Assembly (NCBI RefSeq): GCF_900156495.1
Contig: NZ_FTNT01000015.1
Span: 32,039-96,038 of the forward strand
Length of the DNA stretch: 64,000 nucleotides
Reading direction: 5' to 3'
From: Williamsia sterculiae
GTDB lineage: Bacteria > Actinomycetota > Actinomycetes > Mycobacteriales > Mycobacteriaceae
Part shown: positions 53,289 through 61,349 of the stretch, piece after piece
How positions within the stretch are numbered: position 1 is the stretch's first letter
How the letters are laid out: each line of letters starts with the position of its first letter
Translations under genes and position numbers: made by a program
The notes under the pieces: model-generated
What the model was told of the DNA's origin: nothing
What the model saw: the letters and a program-made list of their open reading frames with translations, nothing else
The model's database searches: none

Positions 53289-53633
53289 ATGGCAAGTCTG
53301 AAGGTCATACCGGCTCCTCTCGACGTGCCGGTCGCCCCACCCGTGCGGCGCCCCGATCCACTGTTGCGCGAACTGCTGGGTGAGACGCTCCGGTCGGCGC
53401 GCCAGCGTCAGGGCCGCACGCTCAAGGAGGTCGCGACCGAGGCAGGGGTATCGATCACCTACCTGTCGGAGGTCGAGCGCGGACACAAGGAGGCGTCCTC
53501 CGAGGTCGTCGGTGCGGTCACCCGCGCCCTGGGCGGCAGCCTCGTCGACCTGCTCACGGACATGACCGTGCGGGTGGTGCCACCGCTCGACACCGTGGCC
53601 GGTGGCGCCGAGGGTCTGCACGCGGTGGCCTGA
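53289..53633 (+). CDS. XRE-family regulator, ClgR-like
   Basis: 114-aa DNA-binding protein. One HTH: LRSARQRQGRTLKEVATEAGVSITYLSEVERGHKEASSEVVGAV (core TLKEVATEAGVSITYLSEVE), very like actinobacterial ClgR, the activator of Clp protease genes, but the N-terminal 30 residues (VIPAPLDVPVAPPVRRPDP) are different. ATG at 53289 with GGAGG 5 nt upstream. ClgR in mycobacteria has similar length (112 aa). Call kept at ClgR-like because the target genes cannot be seen. Confidence 0.75.
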   Translation: MASLKVIPAPLDVPVAPPVRRPDPLLRELLGETLRSARQRQGRTLKEVATEAGVSITYLSEVERGHKEASSEVVGAVTRALGGSLVDLLTDMTVRVVPPLDTVAGGAEGLHAVA

Positions 53634-53647
53634 CCCGGCACGAGGGT

Positions 53648-55372
53648 TCAGCGCAGCAACCAGTGGTCGACCTCGAGGTCGGTCGCCGTGGTCAACGCCT
53701 CCTGATGACAGCTGAACCCGGTGATGGTGCTCCCGTCGTCGAGCGTGATCGCACCCAGTGTCATGGGATCGGGCAATGCTGTGAGGAACCGCCCCAACGC
53801 GGCGGGTGACAGTACCCATTTCTCGCCGCGGATCGACCGACCCGCGCTGTCGGGTACCAGGCCGGGCTTGGCCGGTCGGGTGTCGAGGGCAACGAGTCGA
53901 TAGCTTGGTGCGGTCGCGATCTCGCCGGCCCAACGAGCCCCGAGATCCGTCAGCTGATGCTCCAGTGGTTGTCCGCGGAGGTGGGCGCCGAACACCGCGA
54001 GCTCGGTGGTCGCGGCTCCGGCCGGCTCCGGCCAGGTGGTGGTCGACCGGTCGCCGGTCAGACGCGCGGCGATGTCGAGCAGCACCGCGTCGCGGTGCGC
54101 GGTGGACAGCAACGAGACCCCGAACTGCGCGATGCCTCGTGCCCCCTCGTCGACGATGCCTGCGGGGATCGCGATCGCGCACAGGTCGAACAGATTGCAG
54201 AAATTGGTGTACGTGCCCATCAGCGAGTTGGTCGTCACCGGTGCGGTGTCCACCTCGGTGATGGTCGGATGCGCGGGCACCGTGGGCACCATCAGCGCGT
54301 CCACTCCGTCGAGCTGTGCCGACGCCGACGCGCGCAAGGCCGCCACCCGCCGACGATCTGCCAACAACTCGACGGCCGACCAACGGTCGGCGGCGGTGAT
54401 GATCGCCGCGACCGTGGGGTCGAGATCGGGTGCGCCCGCTCGCACGACGTCGCCGACAGCGTCGTACCTCTCGGCAACCAGCGCACCGTCGTACAGCACA
54501 GCTGCGGCGTCGAGGAAGTCGGTGAGGTCGATCGACCGGATCCGCATCCCCGCGGACTCGGCGTGTGACACCGCGGCCGCGAACGCCCGCTGCCACCGTG
54601 CGTCCAGCCCGGGCAGTTCGCGGGGGACCGCGATGACCGGGGTGGGTCCGGCCGCGAACGCGGTGTCGGACCCGAAGGGACGGTCGCCCGGGGCCCGCGC
54701 CATCACGCCCATTGCGGTGTTCGCCGACGGCACGTCCGCGGCGAAGACGGTCACGCAGTCGTAGCTCGCGCACGCGGGTACCACACCCGCGGTCGACACC
54801 ACCCCGATCGTCGGTTTGATCCCGACGATGCCCTGCAGGGCTGCGGGCACCCGGCCGGAACCGGCGGTGTCGGTGCCGATGGCGATGTCGGCGAAGCCCA
54901 GGGCCACCGCGACCGCGGACCCTGAACTCGAGCCACCCGAGATGTGCGACATCCGACGCGAGTCACGGACGGCGCCGAAGGGGCTGCGGGTGCCGACCAG
55001 ACCGGTGGCGAACTGATCGAGGTTCGTCTTGCCGATGACGACCGCACCGGCGGCGCGCAACGCGGCGACCGCCGGCGCGTCCTCGGCGGCGACACTGCCG
55101 AAAGACGGGCACGCTGCCGTGGTCGGCAGACCCGCCACATCCACGTTGTCCTTCACCGCCAGCAGCACACCCGCCAACTCGCCACCACCCGCGACCGACG
55201 CCTCATGGTCGGCGAGCACGTCGGTGGCAGGGCGTAGATGCGTGAAGATCTCGGTGCGACCCGACACCTGGATCCGACGGTAGATGTCGGTGACCCGATC
55301 GGTCTCCACCTCGTCGGACATGGTGGGTCGGTGGGTGGTCGTCTGTTGACCAAGGGCGGGTCGGGCGGTCAT
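53648..55372 (-). CDS. atzF: allophanate hydrolase AtzF
   Basis: 574-aa amidase-signature enzyme that splits allophanate to ammonia and CO2 equivalents. Catalytic Lys K74 (LAVKDNVD), cis-Ser S148 in the GGSSSGSA signature and nucleophile S172 in TDTAGSGRVPA, with the usual 24-residue spacing. The C-terminal ~110 residues (LAVFGAHLRGQPLEHQLTDLG onward) form the AtzF-specific domain. It is the last gene of a five-gene operon, its ATG overlapping the carboxylase stop as ATGA. It does the final step of guanidine or urea breakdown. Confidence 0.95.
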   Translation of the reverse strand: MTARPALGQQTTTHRPTMSDEVETDRVTDIYRRIQVSGRTEIFTHLRPATDVLADHEASVAGGGELAGVLLAVKDNVDVAGLPTTAACPSFGSVAAEDAPAVAALRAAGAVVIGKTNLDQFATGLVGTRSPFGAVRDSRRMSHISGGSSSGSAVAVALGFADIAIGTDTAGSGRVPAALQGIVGIKPTIGVVSTAGVVPACASYDCVTVFAADVPSANTAMGVMARAPGDRPFGSDTAFAAGPTPVIAVPRELPGLDARWQRAFAAAVSHAESAGMRIRSIDLTDFLDAAAVLYDGALVAERYDAVGDVVRAGAPDLDPTVAAIITAADRWSAVELLADRRRVAALRASASAQLDGVDALMVPTVPAHPTITEVDTAPVTTNSLMGTYTNFCNLFDLCAIAIPAGIVDEGARGIAQFGVSLLSTAHRDAVLLDIAARLTGDRSTTTWPEPAGAATTELAVFGAHLRGQPLEHQLTDLGARWAGEIATAPSYRLVALDTRPAKPGLVPDSAGRSIRGEKWVLSPAALGRFLTALPDPMTLGAITLDDGSTITGFSCHQEALTTATDLEVDHWLLR

Positions 55373-57375
55373 GCGAGGCTCTCCTTCATGCCGATCGCGA
55401 ATTCGCCGCCCTCAGACCATCGCCTGCGCTCCTCTCGGCGGGAATCCACCATCTGGTCGCGGGTGGCGGTGATCTCGTCGGCGTTGTCCGCCAGGAACTG
55501 CCGGTGCTCGGCCAGCGAGAACTGTCCGTCCCGGATGTCCACCCGACCGCGGCCCGCAGCCATGTCGGCGCGCATGTCGAGGAGTTCCTCCGCGCTGACG
55601 GGATACCAACTGATGCGGTCGAAGAACCGCAGCAGCCAGGGGTGTTCCGGCTCGAAGTCGGCTGCGTTCTCCGGGTGCCGGTGGTTCCACACCTGAGTGG
55701 TGCGACCGACGAACTGGTATCCCCCAGGACCTTCCATGCCGTAAACGCACAGGTAGGCACCACCGATGCCGACGGCGTTCTCCGGAGTCCAGGTACGAGC
55801 CGGGTTATACTTCGTGGTCACCAGACGATGTCGCGGGTCGAGCGGCGTCGCCACCGGTGCGCCGAGGTAGACATCGCCGAGACCGAGGACCAGGTAGTCG
55901 GCGTCGAAGACGATGCGATACACGTCGTCCACCGAGTCCAGTCCGTTCATCCGGCGGATGAACTCGATGTTCCACGGGCACCACGGGGCATTGTCACGAA
56001 CGCCGAGCATGTAACGCTCGATCGCTTCGCGGGTGGCCGGGTCGTCCCACGACAACGGCAGTCGCACCGTGCGACTGGGTACCACCAGATCGTCGGCCGC
56101 GGGCAGGTCCGACTCACACTCGACCAGCCAGTCCAACAAGCGATCCTGGTCGATGACGGACGGATCCACCTTGACCTGCAACGTGCGAATGCCCGGGGTG
56201 AGGTCGATCAACCCGCGCGGAGCATCCGCGACAATCCGCTGCTGCAGGGCGTGCACACGCGCACGCAATGCGAGATCGAGTGTCATGTCGCCGTATTCGA
56301 CCAGGATGTTGTCGTCGCCGCTGCGGCGGTAGGTCACCGACGTGGCACCGTCGCTGGTGATGCGTTCGGCCAGGATCCCGCCGTCGTCATCACCACCGGA
56401 CGACAGCACCGTGAGGTGCTGTGCCCGCCGACGTTGGTCCAGCGCACGGGCATCGGCGGCCGCGGCGGTCCGAATCGGCACGAGGCGCAGACGATCACCG
56501 GGCGTGAGTTGTCCGAGCTTCCATCGATCGGCGGTGGTCACCGTGACCGGGCAGACGAAGCCGCCCAGGCTGGGCCCGTCCGGACCGAGCAGGATCGGGG
56601 TGTCGCCGGTGAAGTCCAGTGCGCCGACGGAATAGGCGTTGTCGTGGATGTTGGACGGATGGAGCCCGGCCTCTCCGCCGTCCTCGCGAGCCCACTCCGG
56701 ACGCGGTCCGATCAGTCGGATGCCGGTGCGGTCGGAGTTGTAGTGGACCTCGTACGAGGTCGCATAGAGGGTGGCGATGTCGTGGTCGGTGAAGAACTCG
56801 GGTGCGCTGTGCGGACCGACCGTCACAGCCAGCTCCCAGGAATTGCCCAGCGCGGGCTGCTCGTCGATCTGGACCCGCCGCGGTGCGGTCGAACTCGACA
56901 CCGGTGCGACGGTCAGCACGTCGCCTGCGGTCAGCGCGCGACCGTGGTGTCCCCCGAAGCGACCCAGCGTGAACGTCGACGCGCTGCCCAGGTACGCATC
57001 AGCGCGCAGACCACCGCGCACCGCGAGGTAGACCCGCATGCCGACGTCGCCCACCGCGCCGACGTCGAGTTCGTCTCCGTCAGAGATGCTGATCGGACTG
57101 TGCTGCGGCACAACGGTTCCGTTGAGGGTGACTCGTACGGGTGCACCGGTCACCGCGACCACCGTGGCTGCAGTGAAGCGCAGTGCGGGCCCCATGATGG
57201 TGCATTCCAGACCGGGGGCACCTTCAGCGTTGCCGACCGCGACGTTGGCCAACCGGAACGACAGATCGTCCATCGGTCCCGACGGTGGCACGCCCACCTG
57301 CCAGTACCCCGTTCGGCCCGGCCAGTCCTGGACTGTGGTCATCGGCCCGGGCCGGACCACCTCGATGGCGGTCAT
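55369..57375 (-). CDS. urea/guanidine carboxylase, carboxyltransferase part only
   Basis: About 668 aa. Domain 1 is the KipA-like (AHS2) half of the carboxyltransferase: VVRPGPMTTVQDWPGRTGYWQVGVPPSGPMD, with LGPDGPSLGGFVCPVTV. Domain 2 is the KipI-like (AHS1) half: GVRDNAPWCPWNIEFIRRMNG, WTPENAVGIGGAYLCVYGMEGPGGYQFVGRTTQVW. The protein stops after FSLAEHRQFLADNADEI (the linker that precedes the biotin carrier domain in urea carboxylase); no biotin-acceptor MKM motif and no N-terminal biotin carboxylase domain exist. Full-length family enzymes are about 1200 aa. The ATG at 57375 overlaps the UAAP2 stop as ATGA. The biotin parts must come in trans. Other reading: a 5-oxoprolinase-like enzyme, made unlikely by neighbours. 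Confidence 0.9.
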   Translation of the reverse strand: MTAIEVVRPGPMTTVQDWPGRTGYWQVGVPPSGPMDDLSFRLANVAVGNAEGAPGLECTIMGPALRFTAATVVAVTGAPVRVTLNGTVVPQHSPISISDGDELDVGAVGDVGMRVYLAVRGGLRADAYLGSASTFTLGRFGGHHGRALTAGDVLTVAPVSSSTAPRRVQIDEQPALGNSWELAVTVGPHSAPEFFTDHDIATLYATSYEVHYNSDRTGIRLIGPRPEWAREDGGEAGLHPSNIHDNAYSVGALDFTGDTPILLGPDGPSLGGFVCPVTVTTADRWKLGQLTPGDRLRLVPIRTAAAADARALDQRRRAQHLTVLSSGGDDDGGILAERITSDGATSVTYRRSGDDNILVEYGDMTLDLALRARVHALQQRIVADAPRGLIDLTPGIRTLQVKVDPSVIDQDRLLDWLVECESDLPAADDLVVPSRTVRLPLSWDDPATREAIERYMLGVRDNAPWCPWNIEFIRRMNGLDSVDDVYRIVFDADYLVLGLGDVYLGAPVATPLDPRHRLVTTKYNPARTWTPENAVGIGGAYLCVYGMEGPGGYQFVGRTTQVWNHRHPENAADFEPEHPWLLRFFDRISWYPVSAEELLDMRADMAAGRGRVDIRDGQFSLAEHRQFLADNADEITATRDQMVDSRREERRRWSEGGEFAIGMKESLA

Positions 57376-58052
57376 CGCGGTCGGGTGACGATGATGCGGA
57401 TCGCCGTGGGGTCGAACCCGTTGCACGGGTTGTTGATCTGCGGACAATTGGAGATGAGGACCAGGGTGTCGGTCTCGGCGCGCAGCGCCAGACGTTTACC
57501 CGGTGCCGACAGTCCGTCGACGATGCCCAGTGTGCCGTCGGGGTCGATGGGGACGTTCATGAAGAAGTTCACGTTGCCCACCAGGTCGGCCTTGCCGATG
57601 CCGTGTCTGCTGCCCTCGATGAGGAAGTTCTCCACGCAGGCGTGCTGGTGTCGGGTGTGGTGGCCGTACCGAAGAGTGTTGGACTCCTGTGAGCAGGCGC
57701 CACCCAGGGTGTCGTGGTTGCCCACCTCGTCAGCCACGATGGTCATCAGGGGCTGCGATTCCTGATCGCGGATCACGCTGGCCGTGGTCAGAAAGATGTT
57801 TCCCTGTGCGGCCAGGGTGGTCTGGGCGGAGTATCGCCTGCGAAGATCGCCGGCAGCGTAGAACAGCGTGTCGACGGCCTGATTGCCGTACAGATCCACG
57901 ATGGTCAGCACGTCGCCGGTGCTGACGACACCCGACCACGGTGCGAGGGCGTCGACCTGGGTGTCGGTGACGATGTCACCGGGCACCATGGCGAGGTCGG
58001 CAGCGGGCGCGTCGATCAGTGGTGGTGTGGCGGTGGAGATGGAGGTGGACAT
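57372..58052 (-). CDS. DUF1989 carboxyguanidine deiminase subunit (UAAP2 type)
   Basis: 226-aa DUF1989 protein of the urea-carboxylase-associated class 2. Marks: NHDTLGGACSQESNTLRYG, HQHACVENFL and the C-terminal NCPQINNPCNGFDPTAIR block. In well-studied bacteria the two UAAP proteins form carboxyguanidine deiminase (CgdAB), which turns carboxyguanidine into allophanate and NH3; I do not assign A or B. Perfect AAGGAG 5 nt before the ATG. Overlaps the carboxylase start by 4 bp. Confidence 0.9.
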   Translation of the reverse strand: MSTSISTATPPLIDAPAADLAMVPGDIVTDTQVDALAPWSGVVSTGDVLTIVDLYGNQAVDTLFYAAGDLRRRYSAQTTLAAQGNIFLTTASVIRDQESQPLMTIVADEVGNHDTLGGACSQESNTLRYGHHTRHQHACVENFLIEGSRHGIGKADLVGNVNFFMNVPIDPDGTLGIVDGLSAPGKRLALRAETDTLVLISNCPQINNPCNGFDPTAIRIIVTRPR

Positions 58053-58079
58053 GATTTCTCCTTGGTGGTCGAGTTCGGC

Positions 58080-58934
58080 TCAGACGTGGGCGGCGTGCCA
58101 ACAGTCCTCGGAATTCATCACCGCGCGTCGGTATTCGGGGTCGGCGCCATCCGCGTCGGCAAGGAGTGCGGCTAGGTCGTCGGGCGCGTGCCAGGCCAGC
58201 ACTTCCAGCGGGCCCACGTCGAACGTCGGCGCCGGGTCGAGCGGATGGGCGGTGTTGACCATTGCCACGGCGCACGGTAGGTGCAACAGCAGATCGATGT
58301 GCTTGTCGCGCCCAGCCGATCCCTTGGATGTCAAGGTACCGTCCGCCTCGGCGATCACCCCGTGGAAGAACGACACCGAGGGGGCGACGTCCACCGGCGT
58401 CAGCCCGTGTTTGGCGGCGGCCAGCGTGAACAGCTCGCGACCCGCCGGACTGTCCGAGTGGACCTGCCCCTGGCCGTACTTCGCGACATTACCGGCCAAC
58501 GTGGTGGTTCCGCAGAGCGCGTCGTGATGGGCGGAGTCGTCGTCGACGACGGTGGCCAGCACCCGTCCCTGGTCGCTGAGCAACGGATGACCGGTACCCA
58601 GGTAGGCCTGCCAGGGCACCTTCACGGTGTCGGCGACGTTCAACCGCTCCCAGGGTGCGTCCGCACGCCACAGCAGGACATGGGCGCAGGCCGTACCGGC
58701 GATGTCACGCAGTCGAAGTCGGGTGCCCCGGGCGAGCACCTTGACCGTGTAACGACCGCCGGGGACCGTCTCGGCCCACGTCATCGCGGCGGCGGCGACG
58801 CCGACGGGCACGTCGGGCCAGTCCGATGCGGGAACAACAGGCATCGAGTCGGTCAGGGCGGTGGCCTGTGCGCGGGCGTGTGCCCGCGCACCGTTGGTCG
58901 ATGCGGTCTCGGTGACATCGGATGTGGTTGTCAT
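58080..58934 (-). CDS. DUF1989 carboxyguanidine deiminase subunit (UAAP1 type)
   Basis: 284-aa DUF1989 protein of UAAP class 1, the partner of the next gene. Middle shows HDALCGTTT..., PSVSFFHGV and KGSAGRDKHIDLLLHLPCAVAMVNTAHPLDP (part DKHIDLLLHLPCAVAMVN), all typical of this class. The ATG overlaps the permease stop as ATGA; a 27-bp gap with a strong SD precedes the UAAP2 gene. Joint function: carboxyguanidine to allophanate. Confidence 0.9.
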   Translation of the reverse strand: MTTTSDVTETASTNGARAHARAQATALTDSMPVVPASDWPDVPVGVAAAAMTWAETVPGGRYTVKVLARGTRLRLRDIAGTACAHVLLWRADAPWERLNVADTVKVPWQAYLGTGHPLLSDQGRVLATVVDDDSAHHDALCGTTTLAGNVAKYGQGQVHSDSPAGRELFTLAAAKHGLTPVDVAPSVSFFHGVIAEADGTLTSKGSAGRDKHIDLLLHLPCAVAMVNTAHPLDPAPTFDVGPLEVLAWHAPDDLAALLADADGADPEYRRAVMNSEDCWHAAHV

Positions 58935-60514
58935 GAGGCACCTTTCGTCGGTTCGGTGAGCGTGACACGGTCGGCGGGTGGCGGCGAGGTTGCAGGTAGG
59001 CTACGTACCCGTAGGTAGGCCAGAATCCCCAGAACGGTGCTGCCGGCCAGGAAGATCACCGCGAAGTAGTGTAGGAACCAGGAGGTTCCCGCGGGGTCGT
59101 ACACCTCCTCGCGGGGCCAGGCGATGTTGACCATCAGCCCCGTGCCCATCACCACCGCGACCAGGTTCACCGGGAGCCCCCACCGGCCCAGGTCGAGTAT
59201 CGGTTTGCCGTAGGTCAGGCTGCGTCCGCGGATTCGGTGTACCAACGCGGGCACGGTGACCATCAGATAGGCGAGATAGACGATGACCACCGACACGCTG
59301 GTGATGGCGGCGAAGACACCCGCCTGTCCGAGGTTGATCAGCAGTACCAGGATGGACAGGGCGCTGACCGCGGTCCCCGTGATGACCGGCGTGCCGGTGC
59401 GTGGGTTCACCCGGGCGAGCAAGGTGCCGAACGGAAGTCGGTTGTCGCGGGCCATCGAGAACATCACCCGTGACGCCGACGCCTGGATGGCGAGAGTTGC
59501 CGAGAAAATGGCCACCGCCACCACCGACAACAAGATTTTGCCCATCGTGGAATCGAGTTGGCTGGTGATCACCCAGGCGATTCCCTCGGTGGACAACTCG
59601 GGCGCGCCCAGCGATGGGGCGGCCATCAGCGCCCCGATGATCATCAGGCCGCCACCGATGAACGACGCGAGCAGCGCCGTGATGATCGCCCGCGGGGCGG
59701 TCTTGCGGGGGTTGCGGGTCTCCTCGGAGAGTTCGGCCGCACTGTCGAAGCCGTACATCACGTAGGCGGCCATCAGCATCGACGCGAGGAACGCCGGAAA
59801 GTAACCCAGACCGCTGCCATGACCTCCCGTGTCGGCGACCGCGGCGACCGGCGTGCGTTCGGCCTTGACGAACATCAGTACCACCAGGACCACCACCCCG
59901 ATGATCTCGACGGTGACTCCGGTGACCGTGATCTTCCCCATGAAGGACACGCCGAGGGAACTGATCAGGGTGCACAGGGCGATGGTCGCGCTGCCCAGCA
60001 CGATGCCGTTGGTCGCGCCGGACACCGACGTGAGGCTGGGGTCGGACCCGATGAACTGAAAGCCCGACCAGATGGACGGCAGCACGCTCTGCATGGCGAT
60101 GGCCAGCGCGGCGACGCTCACGATGTAACCGATCAGCATGAACCAACCCGCGAACCATCCGACACCCTCGCCCGCGAGTCGTCGCGACCACTGGTAGATC
60201 GCGCCTGCCACCGGGAATTTGCCCGACAGCTCGGCGAAGACCAGGCAGACACAGAACTGACAGACGAAGACGATGGGCCAGGTGAAGAAGAAGGCCGGCC
60301 CGCCCAGGCCGAAGCCGAGCGCGAACAGGGCGAACACGGTGGTCAGGATGGAGACGAAGGAGAAGCCGGAGGCGAACGCGGCGTAGGCGCCGATGCCTCT
60401 GTGCAACTCCTGGCGATACCCCAGCTCGGACAATGCCGATGCGTCCTCGGCGGACGAGACTTGACGGCCCGGGACCCCGGTATCCGGTGCGGCCGATCGG
60501 GAGGTGATGGTCAT
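58931..60514 (-). CDS. APC superfamily permease (guanidine/urea operon)
   Basis: 527-aa amino-acid/polyamine/choline-type permease, 12 or so helices (HRGIGAYAAFASGFSFVSILTTVFALFALGFGL and onward; part GIGAYAAFASGFSFVSILTT). It resembles the permease that accompanies UAAP genes. First gene of the operon; import of guanidine or a guanidinium compound is the likely role, though amino acid uptake cannot be excluded. The ATG at 60514 is chosen because GAGGAG sits 7 nt upstream; longer in-frame starts lack an SD. Confidence 0.88.
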   Translation of the reverse strand: MTITSRSAAPDTGVPGRQVSSAEDASALSELGYRQELHRGIGAYAAFASGFSFVSILTTVFALFALGFGLGGPAFFFTWPIVFVCQFCVCLVFAELSGKFPVAGAIYQWSRRLAGEGVGWFAGWFMLIGYIVSVAALAIAMQSVLPSIWSGFQFIGSDPSLTSVSGATNGIVLGSATIALCTLISSLGVSFMGKITVTGVTVEIIGVVVLVVLMFVKAERTPVAAVADTGGHGSGLGYFPAFLASMLMAAYVMYGFDSAAELSEETRNPRKTAPRAIITALLASFIGGGLMIIGALMAAPSLGAPELSTEGIAWVITSQLDSTMGKILLSVVAVAIFSATLAIQASASRVMFSMARDNRLPFGTLLARVNPRTGTPVITGTAVSALSILVLLINLGQAGVFAAITSVSVVIVYLAYLMVTVPALVHRIRGRSLTYGKPILDLGRWGLPVNLVAVVMGTGLMVNIAWPREEVYDPAGTSWFLHYFAVIFLAGSTVLGILAYLRVRSLPATSPPPADRVTLTEPTKGAS

Positions 60515-60573
60515 GCGTGAGCTCCTCATGCGGATGGGCGACGACGGCCCCGCTGCTCCGGCGAAGCGGTAAT

Positions 60574-60602
60574 ACCTGTCGACTGATCGAAAACCTATCG
60601 AC
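60574..60602. promoter_or_regulatory. two direct repeats in the divergent guanidine-operon promoter
   Basis: ACCTGTCGAC (60574-60583) and ACCTATCGAC (60593-60602) are direct 10-mers with one mismatch and a 19-bp period; an inverted repeat AAAACC-7 nt-GGTTTT (60590-60608) overlaps the second. They lie in the 180-bp gap between the permease (60514) and TetR (60695) starts. Likely operator(s) for the TetR gene product. Confidence 0.55.
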
Positions 60603-60681
60603 GGTTTTTGTTTCACCGGTTGCCCGTGCGTGACATGTGTGTGACGAGATGCTCACCGGTCCCGGTGAGGGTGGTGTCGCG

Positions 60682-60687
60682 TAATCT
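60682..60687 (+). promoter_or_regulatory. -10 box of a leaderless TetR transcript
   Basis: TAATCT fits TANNNT and is followed by 7 nt (GCCACCC) and then GTG at 60695. No SD is present. This is the layout of leaderless mRNAs common in mycobacteria, where transcription begins at the start codon. Confidence 0.55.
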
Positions 60688-60694
60688 GCCACCC

Positions 60695-61327
60695 GTGCCG
60701 ACCTCTCCCACGCCTGCCACCGGACCGGGACGGCCGCGTTTGGTCGGCAGGTTGCGATCCGGCGGGAGTCCGCGGGAGGAGATCCTCGATGCCGCGGGGG
60801 AACTGTTCACCACGCACGGATACGCGGGCACCTCGACGCGCAAGATCGCCGAAGCAGTCGGGATGCGGCAGGCGTCGCTGTATCACCACTTCGCCACCAA
60901 GGAGGACATCCTGGTTGCGTTGTTGCGCGACACGGTCGTTCCGTCGCTGGAGGTCGCACGGACCGCGACCACGGATGTCCCGCCGGCTGAGCGCTTGCTC
61001 AGCCTTGTCCGGTTCGACGCGGCGCAGCTGGCGGGTGCCCGGTGGAACCTGGGCGCGCTCTACCTCCTACCGGAACTGCGGTCGGAGCGATTCTCCGCGT
61101 TCCGGGATGCCCGGATCGAGTTGGCCACCGTGTACGCCGATCTGACCGCCGAAGTCGTCGGGTCGGCCGACGATCCGCGCACGACCCTGCCCTTCCGCCT
61201 GGTCGAGTCGGTGATCAGCATGCGTTCCGATGGTGACCTCGGAGATCCGGATGCGCCTGGCGCAGAGGCCGATCGCGCACGAGTCGTCGAGGGTCTGGTC
61301 CTCGCGATCACCGAGATGCTGCGCTGA
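60695..61327 (+). CDS. TetR regulator divergent to the guanidine operon
   Basis: 210-aa TetR repressor. HTH: GYAGTSTRKIAEAVGMRQASLYHHFATKEDIL (part STRKIAEAVGMRQASLYHHF). The N-terminal 25 residues are basic (GPGRPRLVGRLRSGGSPREE). GTG 60695 gives a normal N-terminus; an earlier frame start at 60608 is rejected because of the leaderless -10 box and the operator. It probably senses guanidine or an intermediate of the pathway. Convergent with the desaturase, 22 bp apart. Confidence 0.9.
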   Translation: MPTSPTPATGPGRPRLVGRLRSGGSPREEILDAAGELFTTHGYAGTSTRKIAEAVGMRQASLYHHFATKEDILVALLRDTVVPSLEVARTATTDVPPAERLLSLVRFDAAQLAGARWNLGALYLLPELRSERFSAFRDARIELATVYADLTAEVVGSADDPRTTLPFRLVESVISMRSDGDLGDPDAPGAEADRARVVEGLVLAITEMLR

Positions 61328-61331
61328 GGCC

Positions 61332-61345
61332 CCACCTTGTGGTGG
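61332..61345. terminator. weak hairpin between convergent stops
   Basis: CCACC-TTGT-GGTGG between the TetR stop (61327) and the desaturase stop (61350). Five-bp stem and no T-run, so only a weak candidate for a bidirectional terminator. Confidence 0.3.
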
Positions 61346-61349
61346 TGGT

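Noticed and set aside
55504..57765. 753-codon open frame antisense to the carboxylase
   Set aside because: Arises from the same codon bias; the minus strand carries the unmistakable KipA/KipI domains.
59001..60692. 563-codon open frame overlapping the APC permease on the same strand
   Set aside because: Arg/His/Gly-rich shadow with no membrane pattern, while the permease frame has clear helices.
60515..60694. Guanidine-I (ykkC) riboswitch ahead of the guanidine operon
   Set aside because: None of the conserved ykkC blocks could be found; direct repeats and an inverted repeat fit a protein operator better.
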